Below are positions 18,075-26,274 of a stretch of DNA of 64,000 bases, one piece after another; position 1 is the first letter of the stretch, and every line of letters starts with the position of its first letter. The position numbers and the translations under genes are program-made. Below the pieces are notes generated by a model. That model was not told the origin of the DNA. It saw only the letters and a list, made by a program, of their open reading frames with translations, and made no database searches. Source of the DNA: Xanthomonas hortorum pv. cynarae (GTDB lineage Bacteria; Pseudomonadota; Gammaproteobacteria; Xanthomonadales; Xanthomonadaceae); NCBI RefSeq assembly GCF_002939985.1, contig NZ_MDFM01000010.1:1-64000 (forward strand), in the 5' to 3' direction.

Positions 18075-20291
18075 TCATTGTTGACTGGACTTCTCAGCCG
18101 TTTCCCCGGCCTCGTCCTGTTCAAATTTGCTAGGCTGCTCTTTGATCAAAGGCCTTAGGATCCCGCCCACAAAGAGATAGTGCATATCGCACATCCGAGA
18201 GATGTTCTTGTCGTGCGTCACGATGACTGTGGTCGCGCCAATGCTCCTGATGTTCTTCATCAGCTGTATGCCCATCTGCTCATCAACCCCAGTCGTTGGC
18301 TCATCCATCAACAACAACTTGGTGCGCCTGTAAAAGGCTCTGGCCAAGAAGATCCGTTGTTTTTGACCGCCTGACAGCGTATTTCCCAAGTCGCCGACTC
18401 TGGTGTTGAAGCCCATTGGCATGCGCTGAATATCGTCGTGGATGCATGCCAATTTCGCAGCCTGCACGAGGCGTTCTTGATCAATGTGCTCATCGAACAT
18501 GGAGATGTTTTCCGACAGCGTTCCCGACAACAGATTGTCTCCCTGCATGACGATGCTGACCTTGCTCCGGTAGCTCGACTTACCGACTTTCCGCAGATCC
18601 TCTCCATTGACTAAGAAGTCCCCAACTTGAAGATCTTCAAGCCCCGCCAGAACACGGATGAGTGTGGTCTTACCCACGCCTGAGTTCCCGACAATTGCAA
18701 TCACTTGGCCTGCCGGGGCCCTGAGCTGCAAGGCGCTCATGATCCACTTGTCCGTAGACGAGTAGCGGAAATAGCCGTTGGCAATGGCAATGGCGGGCGC
18801 AGCGTCTTCCAGTGCGCCGTTGCCATGCAGAAACGACTCAGGCTCGCTGTGCGTGATGTCTGAAATGCGCTCGGTGTGCAAGCGAAGCAGCCGGAGCTGC
18901 ATCAAGTAGTCGGCCAGATTGATGCTGCGTTGGCTGAACTGGGTCGCGTAGATCAAAAAGACCGTCAACACCCCGACCGTCATATCCCCACTGAGCACCA
19001 GCCGGGTGCCTTCCCAGATTACGAAAATGCGGCACAGGCCCTGAATGAGAAGCTGGACAGAGTCGAACCCAATGCGGATACGCTCGGCCCCGATGGTCGC
19101 ATTGGTGGCTTTCGCGCTGTAGTTCGTGAAGCGCGACGCCCAGAGCGCTGACTTGTTGAACAGCTTGATGGGCTGGATGCTTCGGACCGTTTCGTAGAGC
19201 AAGCTTTGCCGGCGTGCATCAATGTTGATCTGATCAAGGTTGGCTTCTTTCAGTTTGGCGTAGTAGGCGTAGCGCGAACCCACATAGGCAATGGTGAAAG
19301 CCAACAAGGCGAAGGCAAGCGGCGCGTCGTAGCTCATCAAGAGCAACAACATGAGGAAAGACATCACCCCATCGATGACCGCTTCCATCATCTTCGTCGT
19401 GAGTGACTGTTGGATGGAGTAGATCGACTGGAAGCGGCTTGAAATATCCCCGGTGTGCCGTTTCACAAAATACGACTGGGGTAGCGACACCAAGTGACGG
19501 AACAAGTTGCTGCTCCACCGCAAGCCGGTGGTGGAAGAGATCCACAGCAAGGTCCACTTCCTGGCAACGGTCAAGACGAGCTGGACCAGGAGCACGATCG
19601 AAAAGCCGATCGCCAATGTGGTGACTAGGCCATCGTCCTTGACGCTGAGCACCTGATCCATGGTCAGTCTCAGATATTGCGGCGCAATCAGCGCACAGCC
19701 TTCCAAGAAGAGCGCCAAGATGCCCACACCCCAGAACGCGGGCACCAGGGACCGAAGCGAGCCTGCCAGATCGCGAAGCGATACCGATGGCACGCTCTTG
19801 ATCTTCTTGAAGGCCGGGCCCGGATGCGCTTCCAACGCAATCCCGCTAAAGAGCTCATCGAACTCATCGAGCTTGATTTTTTTGACGCCCGTTGCGGGAT
19901 CGCTGATGTGCACGTGCCCTCCCCTCACCGCTGTCAGCACGACAAAGTGCCCGTGGTGCAGGTGGACCATGCAAGGCAACGACAGCTTGGGCAGTTCGTA
20001 AAGCTCCAAGCGAAGCGGACGCGTCGTGAGTCCGTTGGCGTCAGCGATTTCAATCAGCGAGGCGAGCGTTGCCCCACTGGTTGACACCGTAAAGCGGTTG
20101 CGAAGCTCCCCAAGGCTCGTTTCATGGCCGTAGTAGGAGAGCAGCATCGCAATGCAGGCCAGGCCGCACTCACTCGACTCCGTCTGACGGATATGGGGCA
20201 CACGGCGCTTCGAGGAGAACACCAGGCTTGGTTCCGCAGAGCGATCTGTCTCGGAATCGCCATTGGCTGATGGCGTCAAGACGTCCTTCAT
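18075..20291 (-). CDS. Peptidase-containing ABC exporter (CvaB/MchF type)
   Basis: A 738-residue bacteriocin exporter. An N-terminal C39 peptidase domain has the catalytic Cys in TESSECGLAC (C42), His in HHGHFVVL (H115) and Asp in HISDPATG (D131). Several membrane segments follow (about 175-440). The ATPase domain has Walker A GNSGVGKTT, signature LSGGQKQR and Walker B LLLMDEP. All catalytic residues appear intact, so it should both cleave a double-glycine-type leader and export the cargo. It overlaps the HlyD gene by ATGA, and the next gene downstream encodes a protein with such a leader. Inner membrane. Confidence 0.92.
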   Translation of the reverse strand: MKDVLTPSANGDSETDRSAEPSLVFSSKRRVPHIRQTESSECGLACIAMLLSYYGHETSLGELRNRFTVSTSGATLASLIEIADANGLTTRPLRLELYELPKLSLPCMVHLHHGHFVVLTAVRGGHVHISDPATGVKKIKLDEFDELFSGIALEAHPGPAFKKIKSVPSVSLRDLAGSLRSLVPAFWGVGILALFLEGCALIAPQYLRLTMDQVLSVKDDGLVTTLAIGFSIVLLVQLVLTVARKWTLLWISSTTGLRWSSNLFRHLVSLPQSYFVKRHTGDISSRFQSIYSIQQSLTTKMMEAVIDGVMSFLMLLLLMSYDAPLAFALLAFTIAYVGSRYAYYAKLKEANLDQINIDARRQSLLYETVRSIQPIKLFNKSALWASRFTNYSAKATNATIGAERIRIGFDSVQLLIQGLCRIFVIWEGTRLVLSGDMTVGVLTVFLIYATQFSQRSINLADYLMQLRLLRLHTERISDITHSEPESFLHGNGALEDAAPAIAIANGYFRYSSTDKWIMSALQLRAPAGQVIAIVGNSGVGKTTLIRVLAGLEDLQVGDFLVNGEDLRKVGKSSYRSKVSIVMQGDNLLSGTLSENISMFDEHIDQERLVQAAKLACIHDDIQRMPMGFNTRVGDLGNTLSGGQKQRIFLARAFYRRTKLLLMDEPTTGVDEQMGIQLMKNIRSIGATTVIVTHDKNISRMCDMHYLFVGGILRPLIKEQPSKFEQDEAGETAEKSSQQ

Positions 20292-21586
20292 CGCTTTTCA
20301 CCCGTCAAGCGTGATCCTATGGTTTGGAAGGGGTCAAACATCCACTCCCAGATCTTTCGGCCCTCTAAGATCAGTTCCGCGTCCACTTCCATCCCCGGCA
20401 GGAAGGACTTCGCTTCTTGGGCGACGCCGATGGTCTGGGAAGGCAATGCCACTTTGGCGGTGTAAACCGGCTCAGTAGGCGACTGGCGACCATAGCGGCG
20501 CTCCAACTCGCCAAGGGGGCTGGTTTGCGTTGACAGCGATGCGATGCGCCCCTGGATGGCGCCATATTTTGCTTTCGGGAATGCGGCGATGTTGAGCAGC
20601 ACCTCGGTGCCGACATTCACATGTCCGATGGCCCTGGAAGGAATAAGAATTTCAGCTTCGAACACCGACTCGCTTGGGGTGATGGATGCAATGATCGAGT
20701 CGGTGCCAATGCGCTGACCTTGGGATGCATAGATCGCTGCAACGGTGCCGCTCAAGGGTGAGGTGATGGTTTGCAGACGATCGGACTTGGCTCTGGCCAC
20801 TTGATCTTCGATCGTGGATTTCTCACGCTCGATTTCACTCGCTTGTCTGCTGGCGGTTGTCTTTATCTCGGTGATTTCACCCAGCAATGCGGCACGCTGA
20901 TTACGAAGTGTGGACTGCTGCGCGCGGGCATCCTGGATCTGCGCCTCTGCATCCAAGAGAGCATTTTCGTAGGTGAGGTAGGTGTATTTGGACACATACT
21001 TCTCAGCAAGCAGCGGCTCAATGGTCTTCAAGAGTTCTTTGTTCTTGGCGTATTTCTTTTCCAAGATTGAGATCTTGCGAGCGACTTCCTGCATCGCGCC
21101 GGTCGTTTCTTCGACTTGACGCGTCAGTTCCCGCTCGCGCTGGCCGGAAAAGTCATGCGTCTGCAATTGCTCCTTGGTCAGCTCTTCTGATCGGGTGAGC
21201 GCACGCTTGATCGTCTCATCGGACAAAGAGCGACCCGCTTCGTCGGTGATGTCGGCTGACAGCTCCGCAAGCACTTGGCCCTTCTTGACCAAGGCATTGG
21301 GCTTCAATGTCGTCGACAGGATGAGGCCAGGCGTTCCACTGCGGATATCCACTCGCCCATGCGTCGAAATGATCTGGCCCGACACGTGCTCCCGCTTGGA
21401 GTAAGACGCGGTCAGAACAAAAGTGGCCAGCAAGAGGAAAAGCGCACAGCCACAGCCAATCCAGATCCGGATGGACGAGGGAAACGCATCTTTTAGGTCG
21501 CCGAGTGTGGAAGTTGTCTCCGGCCCCTTTCGCTTGCGAAAGAGCGGTTGTTCTGCGTCATCCGTCTGACCTGACCCGCTATCCAT
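20288..21586 (-). CDS. HlyD-family membrane-fusion adaptor (CvaA/MchE type)
   Basis: About 432 residues. The frame opens at a TTG (21616), but ATG at 21586 (MDSGSGQTDD) is preferred. After a cytoplasmic N-terminus comes one membrane span (IGCGCALFLLLATFVLTA, about residues 53-70 from the TTG). A lipoyl-like half (GQIISTHGRVDIRSG) follows, then a long coiled-coil hairpin (about 150-270), the second lipoyl half (ITSPLSGTVAAIY) and a beta-barrel region. It bridges the ABC exporter to a TolC-type outer-membrane channel, which is not encoded here. It is the first gene of the four-gene export operon. Confidence 0.9.
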   Translation of the reverse strand: MDSGSGQTDDAEQPLFRKRKGPETTSTLGDLKDAFPSSIRIWIGCGCALFLLLATFVLTASYSKREHVSGQIISTHGRVDIRSGTPGLILSTTLKPNALVKKGQVLAELSADITDEAGRSLSDETIKRALTRSEELTKEQLQTHDFSGQRERELTRQVEETTGAMQEVARKISILEKKYAKNKELLKTIEPLLAEKYVSKYTYLTYENALLDAEAQIQDARAQQSTLRNQRAALLGEITEIKTTASRQASEIEREKSTIEDQVARAKSDRLQTITSPLSGTVAAIYASQGQRIGTDSIIASITPSESVFEAEILIPSRAIGHVNVGTEVLLNIAAFPKAKYGAIQGRIASLSTQTSPLGELERRYGRQSPTEPVYTAKVALPSQTIGVAQEAKSFLPGMEVDAELILEGRKIWEWMFDPFQTIGSRLTGEKR

Positions 21587-21890
21587 AGCACCTACACTTC
21601 GAGATCTACTGCACAACTTGCGTGAGATGAGGCTACCCGCGCAGACATTAAAATTACATTTGCGTTTTGTTGATCTGGCGTTGGCATTGGCGCCAAAACC
21701 TAAGGTCGCAAGCCCACGCTATTGCTTTTTCAGCAACCAAGGCTTGCGTCAAGCGAAGGTGCGTTGCGCAAAGCGCAGCCGCACATTGCGGAGTCGGAAC
21801 ACGGCGGATAGCGCACAAAACGCGTCAACATCAACTTAGAGCACGTGCTGCTCCCAATCGTTATCACACCGATCCTAGGCTTCCACCACG
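21587..21890. other. Intergenic region upstream of the exporter operon
   Basis: About 300 bases between the end of the zeta-toxin gene and the start of the exporter operon, both on the minus strand. An AT-rich stretch near 21645-21670 is the likely promoter region for the exporter operon. I do not see a clear Fur box or a strong terminator. Confidence 0.35.
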
Positions 21891-24800
21891 TCAGCCACCG
21901 CCCCCATCACCACTGGACGTGTCTGACATCGCCTGCTGTTGAGAGCGAGCGGCCATCGTCATCACGGGGCCTGTTGGGTTCTTGTCGATTTCTTCGCGCT
22001 CGCGCTGGAATTGCACCATCTCCTGCGCCCGTTGCTGATCCATTGCCTCCGTCTTCTGCAAGGTCTCATTGATGCCAGGCGATGGCGTATTGAGCGAGGT
22101 TTCCGAGTGAAAGCCGGGCGTTTTGCCAAAGACAAAGGCGACATCATCTTGGATGGTCACTTTCCGGAGTTCATCCGCGCGTTCGATCCCTGACTCTTTG
22201 ACGGCATGCAATACCTCAGCCGTCTTCTCATCGGATGTGCCCTTAGGGAGCCGCGCCTGGATGGCAGAGAACAACGCGTAATCCCGATGATCAGAGGGAA
22301 ACGCCTGCTGAGCGGCATCTTGGAGGGGCCTTGCTTGCTCAACCCGATCCTCATCGTGTTCGTGTGCGTTAGAGCGGGCAGTTGTCCCACCAAAACCTGG
22401 CGACGACGCATAGGCAGCGGGTTGGCGCTCCGGCAATACGATCTGCGCCGGCACTTCGCTTTGCGTTGGAATTGCCGGCGACGGCGCTCGCACCGCCTCT
22501 TGCTGCTCTGCCTGCAATGGAACAGCCGATGGCGCACCGTTCTGTGGTGCAACTCCTTGCGCTTGCTGCTCGCTGCCCTGCTCCACCGGCCCATTTGCCG
22601 ATGCCGGCGCTGTGGGTTTCAAGGCATCTCGGCGCGCGCTTTGTGCCTGGGACAACGCCGCATCCAGGTCTTGGCCGGCAACGCCCGTTGCCGGCAAACC
22701 TTGGTCTTGCTGGAACTGCCTTACCGCATGTTCCGTCTCTGGACCATAGTGCCCGTCTTGCGGCACGGCCTGACCGTTTGGCCCCCGGGCATCCACTTGC
22801 TGCAATCGATACTGCAAGAACTCGACCTCTTGTCCCCGGTCGCCGAGGCGCAGCCCTTCCACCTCATGCGATGACGGCGGCGTTAGAACAGTTGCCTGAG
22901 TTGGAGTTTCCTCACGAGACGTGAGAGCTGATGAAGGCGATCCGACACTCGGCGCAGACGCGCTTGCAGAAGCTGGCGCCACTTCCTCTGCCTTCGGCTG
23001 GACTGCGCCAGCTGTCGGGGGTGCGGCAACCTCAGGTGTTCGGGTTTCTTCTGGTTCGCGTTGCGGGACAGGTTCGGACTTCGGCTCAGCAGGCTTAGCG
23101 ACCGGGCGCACGTCTTCCTGCAGAGGCGCGTTGACGGATGCAGGCATCACGACCGGAGCAGGCGTTGCCGTCTCCGCAACAGCAGGCCCGTCGGGTATGC
23201 GTGCAACGTCTCGATCTCGCTGCACGTCAATGGCTGCCTGAGGCGCTTGGGTTTCATCCACATGCGGAGCGGTAACGGTCGTTGCGGCGAAGCTTGCGAC
23301 CTGTTGCGCCTCTTGCGTGGACACACCTTGCCGATTGGCTTCGCGCAACGCTTGCTCGTAGGCGTCGCGCTCCTGAGGCGACTGCGCATCAATGCGCAGC
23401 TCTGGTGCGCCGGCCGAAGGCGGTTGCTCCTGCCGAAGCGACTGCACCTCGCCGAGTGCGTGATGGATCTCATCAGTGCTGGTGGTTGCCGCAACACGCA
23501 CCGCACCATCGGCGTCTCGCCTCAGATGCTGGATGGGGCTGTCCACCGAGTATTGACCGGTCGCATCACGCTCCAATGCCAAAGAGCTGGTCGCTGCATC
23601 GATTCCGTTTGCCTCACGTGTCCGTTGCACCGCGAGCTGGATCGCGCCTGCGGTCTGGGCATTGGGCGCAACGCCATAGGCAGCATAGGTCGCCTCGGTA
23701 TTGGCGTGATCTTGCTGTTGCAGGGTTGGCGTTTGCCGCGCGGGCATCTGTGCCAATGCCTGCTCGTGCTGCTCCAAGGCCGGCTGCAAGCGTTCACGCG
23801 TCGCGTTAAGTTCCAACGGGACATTGCCTTCGGCAGCAACGCCATCATGCCGCCACTGGCCTTGCGTATCGCGCTGATACTGCTTGCCGTCCGATGCTTG
23901 CAGCGAGTCTGGGTTCAATGCGGCTTGCACGGCCGCTGGCACGGGGCCGAAGTCCTCCCAGCCATTGCGCTGGTGGGCAGCCTGATAAGTCGCTGCAATT
24001 GCAGCTGGCCCACGGGCAATGTTGGCTTCTACCACCTGGGCTGCTTGTTGATCCAACGCGGCACTGCGCTCGGGGCTTGCCGGATCAACCGTCCAGACGG
24101 GCCGATCGTTCCGATCGACGTCGTCGGCGATCATCCGTGACCACTGGCCACTCGCCGGATCGTGTCGCCAATCACGTGCGTAGAGATGCGCAGCATCTGC
24201 CTCACTGGATGGCTGCACATAAGGATTACTGGGTTGCACCTTGCCCAGCGCCTGCTCGGTCGCTTCGCTACTGGCGTGATAGTTCAGCTCGCGCGCCTTT
24301 TCGGGCAGTGCGAACATGGCCTGCTTCTGCGGCGCATCCACGCCATCGCTGGGCAGATCGGCCTTTTCTTGTCGCAGCCACTGATTGCCATTGAACTCCC
24401 AACTCACGCCCTCCTTGTCGGTCTGCGTATAGATCTGGCGGTTGTCCCAGAGCGTCACCGCCTTGTCGGCAGCAGCACTGAACAAATAACCATCGGCCAC
24501 CACCAGCGCGACGGGCCCGGCGCCGGTTGTGCCAACAACGGCAGCGGCGGCGGCACCTCCCGCCCAGCCGCCCACGCCTCGGGCACCAAAGTGCAGCGCT
24601 TCTGAGCGCGCAGCGGTAAGGTTGTCTTGTGCCAAGAGCGTGCCAACACGTTCTCCGGTTTGCGACGCGTCGTAGGCGGTAGCGGCAACGCCCAAACCCG
24701 CGAGCCCTGCCGTCATCCCGGCGCGACGCAAGCCTGGGATTTCAGGTTCCGGCACAGGCACGCGTGCAGGCGGAGCACCTGGCCGCACGAGTTCATCAAT

Positions 24801-25694
24801 GGTGGCAATGCCTTCCATGCGACTAGCAACCACATCGCTCACCCGGAGCTTGGCATGCTCCTCAAGCAATTTTGCTTGGGCAGCAGGATCGGATTTCGGG
24901 ATCTCTTGCACATGGTTCGGCAAGTCACGGTGCCAATCGACTTGTTTTTGCCAAGCCTCTCGAAGATGCTCGGTGAAAGCGGGATCTTTAAGCCGCGCGT
25001 TGCGCGCTTCTTCCATCGCTTGGCCGGGCATGCGTGCATCGGTGCGACTGTCGTAAAGCTCGACGCCCTCACGATTGAAGATGCGGATCGGCACGTTGCT
25101 GTTCGCATGGATGGTATCCAAACTGACAGGGAGCTTTCCGTAAATCGCATCACGTGCGCCCTCGGGCACATGGCGACCGTATCCTTGCCTGTCGGTATTT
25201 GCAGTGAAACGGCTATCGACACCATGCTCACTCTCCAACTTTGGAGAAGCAACAGCACGCACCTCGACCTCATAGCCCTTCTCTTGCAAGCCTTTGATCA
25301 ATGTCTCCGATGCCCACTTTCCATCGCTTAATGTGGTGTCGAAAATGAGGTTCTTTTTTTCGGCAGTCGCTGCTACGCGCAGCTCATCGGCCCAAGAGCT
25401 GGCATCCCTATGCGTCCGTCCAGACCACTCATAAGGATTATTTCTTTGGAATTCATCTGTGCGAGGATGATACAAACGGAGCTCGTCTGGATCGATCGTC
25501 ACCGCATCTCCATTTAGCTCATTCAACGCACCCCAAACTAGTCCGCCCTTACCAGCACCGGGCTGCCCAGCCAAAATTATCGCTTTGGGTTGATCATGAG
25601 TAATCGCGCTTGTGAAAGTTTTACTTGTTAGTATTTGTTCTCGCAGCACTTTTTCATGAATATCCTTTGGCAACTCATCCGTAGAGTCAGCCAT
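21891..25694 (-). CDS. Zeta-toxin / peptidoglycan-binding / XVIPCD-like T4SS effector
   Basis: About 1,267 residues from the ATG at 25694, which overlaps the previous stop; a TTG lies nine codons earlier. With TTG numbering, residues 45-260 are a zeta-toxin kinase domain: Walker A GQPGAGKG (52-59), DPDELR (77-82), LIFDTTLSDGKW. Gly/Ala-rich hydrophobic stretches follow at about 330-420. A long Gln/Ala-rich region leads to a peptidoglycan-binding type 1 domain (about 956-1024, LRLGDRGQEVEFLQ ... HYGPETEHAVRQFQ). The tail from about 1116 (AEVLHAVKESGIERADEL ... VAFVFG, then a Gln-rich end) resembles XVIPCD, the VirD4-recognition signal of Xanthomonas T4SS effectors. It is cotranscribed with a VirD4 homologue and would phosphorylate UDP-sugars in target cells. 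Confidence 0.78.
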   Translation of the reverse strand: MADSTDELPKDIHEKVLREQILTSKTFTSAITHDQPKAIILAGQPGAGKGGLVWGALNELNGDAVTIDPDELRLYHPRTDEFQRNNPYEWSGRTHRDASSWADELRVAATAEKKNLIFDTTLSDGKWASETLIKGLQEKGYEVEVRAVASPKLESEHGVDSRFTANTDRQGYGRHVPEGARDAIYGKLPVSLDTIHANSNVPIRIFNREGVELYDSRTDARMPGQAMEEARNARLKDPAFTEHLREAWQKQVDWHRDLPNHVQEIPKSDPAAQAKLLEEHAKLRVSDVVASRMEGIATIDELVRPGAPPARVPVPEPEIPGLRRAGMTAGLAGLGVAATAYDASQTGERVGTLLAQDNLTAARSEALHFGARGVGGWAGGAAAAAVVGTTGAGPVALVVADGYLFSAAADKAVTLWDNRQIYTQTDKEGVSWEFNGNQWLRQEKADLPSDGVDAPQKQAMFALPEKARELNYHASSEATEQALGKVQPSNPYVQPSSEADAAHLYARDWRHDPASGQWSRMIADDVDRNDRPVWTVDPASPERSAALDQQAAQVVEANIARGPAAIAATYQAAHQRNGWEDFGPVPAAVQAALNPDSLQASDGKQYQRDTQGQWRHDGVAAEGNVPLELNATRERLQPALEQHEQALAQMPARQTPTLQQQDHANTEATYAAYGVAPNAQTAGAIQLAVQRTREANGIDAATSSLALERDATGQYSVDSPIQHLRRDADGAVRVAATTSTDEIHHALGEVQSLRQEQPPSAGAPELRIDAQSPQERDAYEQALREANRQGVSTQEAQQVASFAATTVTAPHVDETQAPQAAIDVQRDRDVARIPDGPAVAETATPAPVVMPASVNAPLQEDVRPVAKPAEPKSEPVPQREPEETRTPEVAAPPTAGAVQPKAEEVAPASASASAPSVGSPSSALTSREETPTQATVLTPPSSHEVEGLRLGDRGQEVEFLQYRLQQVDARGPNGQAVPQDGHYGPETEHAVRQFQQDQGLPATGVAGQDLDAALSQAQSARRDALKPTAPASANGPVEQGSEQQAQGVAPQNGAPSAVPLQAEQQEAVRAPSPAIPTQSEVPAQIVLPERQPAAYASSPGFGGTTARSNAHEHDEDRVEQARPLQDAAQQAFPSDHRDYALFSAIQARLPKGTSDEKTAEVLHAVKESGIERADELRKVTIQDDVAFVFGKTPGFHSETSLNTPSPGINETLQKTEAMDQQRAQEMVQFQREREEIDKNPTGPVMTMAARSQQQAMSDTSSGDGGGG

Positions 25695-26274
25695 GGTTAT
25701 TGCCTGCCTTCGGATATCCAAAATAGTCCATTAGACTTCGATCCCTCCAAGCACCAGGGGAGCGACTATGCAGCATCAGGAGAGTTTTCTCTTTCGCCTT
25801 TGCGATTGCATCTGCATCCCCACTCGCCTCAGCGACCCTTTCTTGCTCACGAGCCTCGTCTATAAACATTTCCAAACAATCTTCTAGTGCCCAGATCGCA
25901 AACTCAAATGGCGGAGTGATTGGCGATGGCTTATCGACCGACTCTTGGAGCGCACTTTCCAACCGCGCGATGTGATCGGGGTAATCCTTGAAGCTTTCGC
26001 GCAAGCCTTGTGGCACTGGCGGTCGTTTGCCGACCGAATCAGGGGAAGAATCGTTGGTCTGAGTCATAAAAGCATCCTGATTGAGGCGTTGCATTGGACG
26101 TGGAAGATTGGGCTTGCGCTTAGGCGTTGCTACGGACGCACCCGGTTGCAATGGCCCTAACTGCTGCACGGTGCGCGCATTGATTAATGCCAGGTCGCGC
26201 AGCAGCTGTTGACTGTGGCTGCCATCAGCCTTCAATCGACTTTGAGGCTTATTGGAAGGTGTGCTATCACTCAT
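25687..26274 (-). CDS. Small protein between VirD4 and the zeta effector, antitoxin/immunity candidate
   Basis: A 195-residue protein of unrecognised family. It is Pro/Gln/Ser-rich in the first half, with a helical acidic second half (FEFAIWALEDCLEMFIDEAREQE). It has no signal peptide or membrane segment, so it is cytoplasmic. Its start overlaps the VirD4 stop by ATGA, and its stop overlaps the start of the zeta-toxin gene. Zeta toxins are normally held by a small partner (epsilon), and the tight coupling suggests an antitoxin, immunity protein or adaptor for loading the effector. It does not visibly resemble epsilon, so the role is open. Confidence 0.6.
   Translation of the reverse strand: MSDSTPSNKPQSRLKADGSHSQQLLRDLALINARTVQQLGPLQPGASVATPKRKPNLPRPMQRLNQDAFMTQTNDSSPDSVGKRPPVPQGLRESFKDYPDHIARLESALQESVDKPSPITPPFEFAIWALEDCLEMFIDEAREQERVAEASGDADAIAKAKEKTLLMLHSRSPGAWRDRSLMDYFGYPKAGNNHG

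Noticed and set aside
23061..24140. Long plus-strand frame (359 residues) opposite the zeta-toxin gene
   Set aside because: It is rich in Arg, Cys, Leu and His with no start signal, and it lies antisense to a clearly coding gene with recognisable domains.
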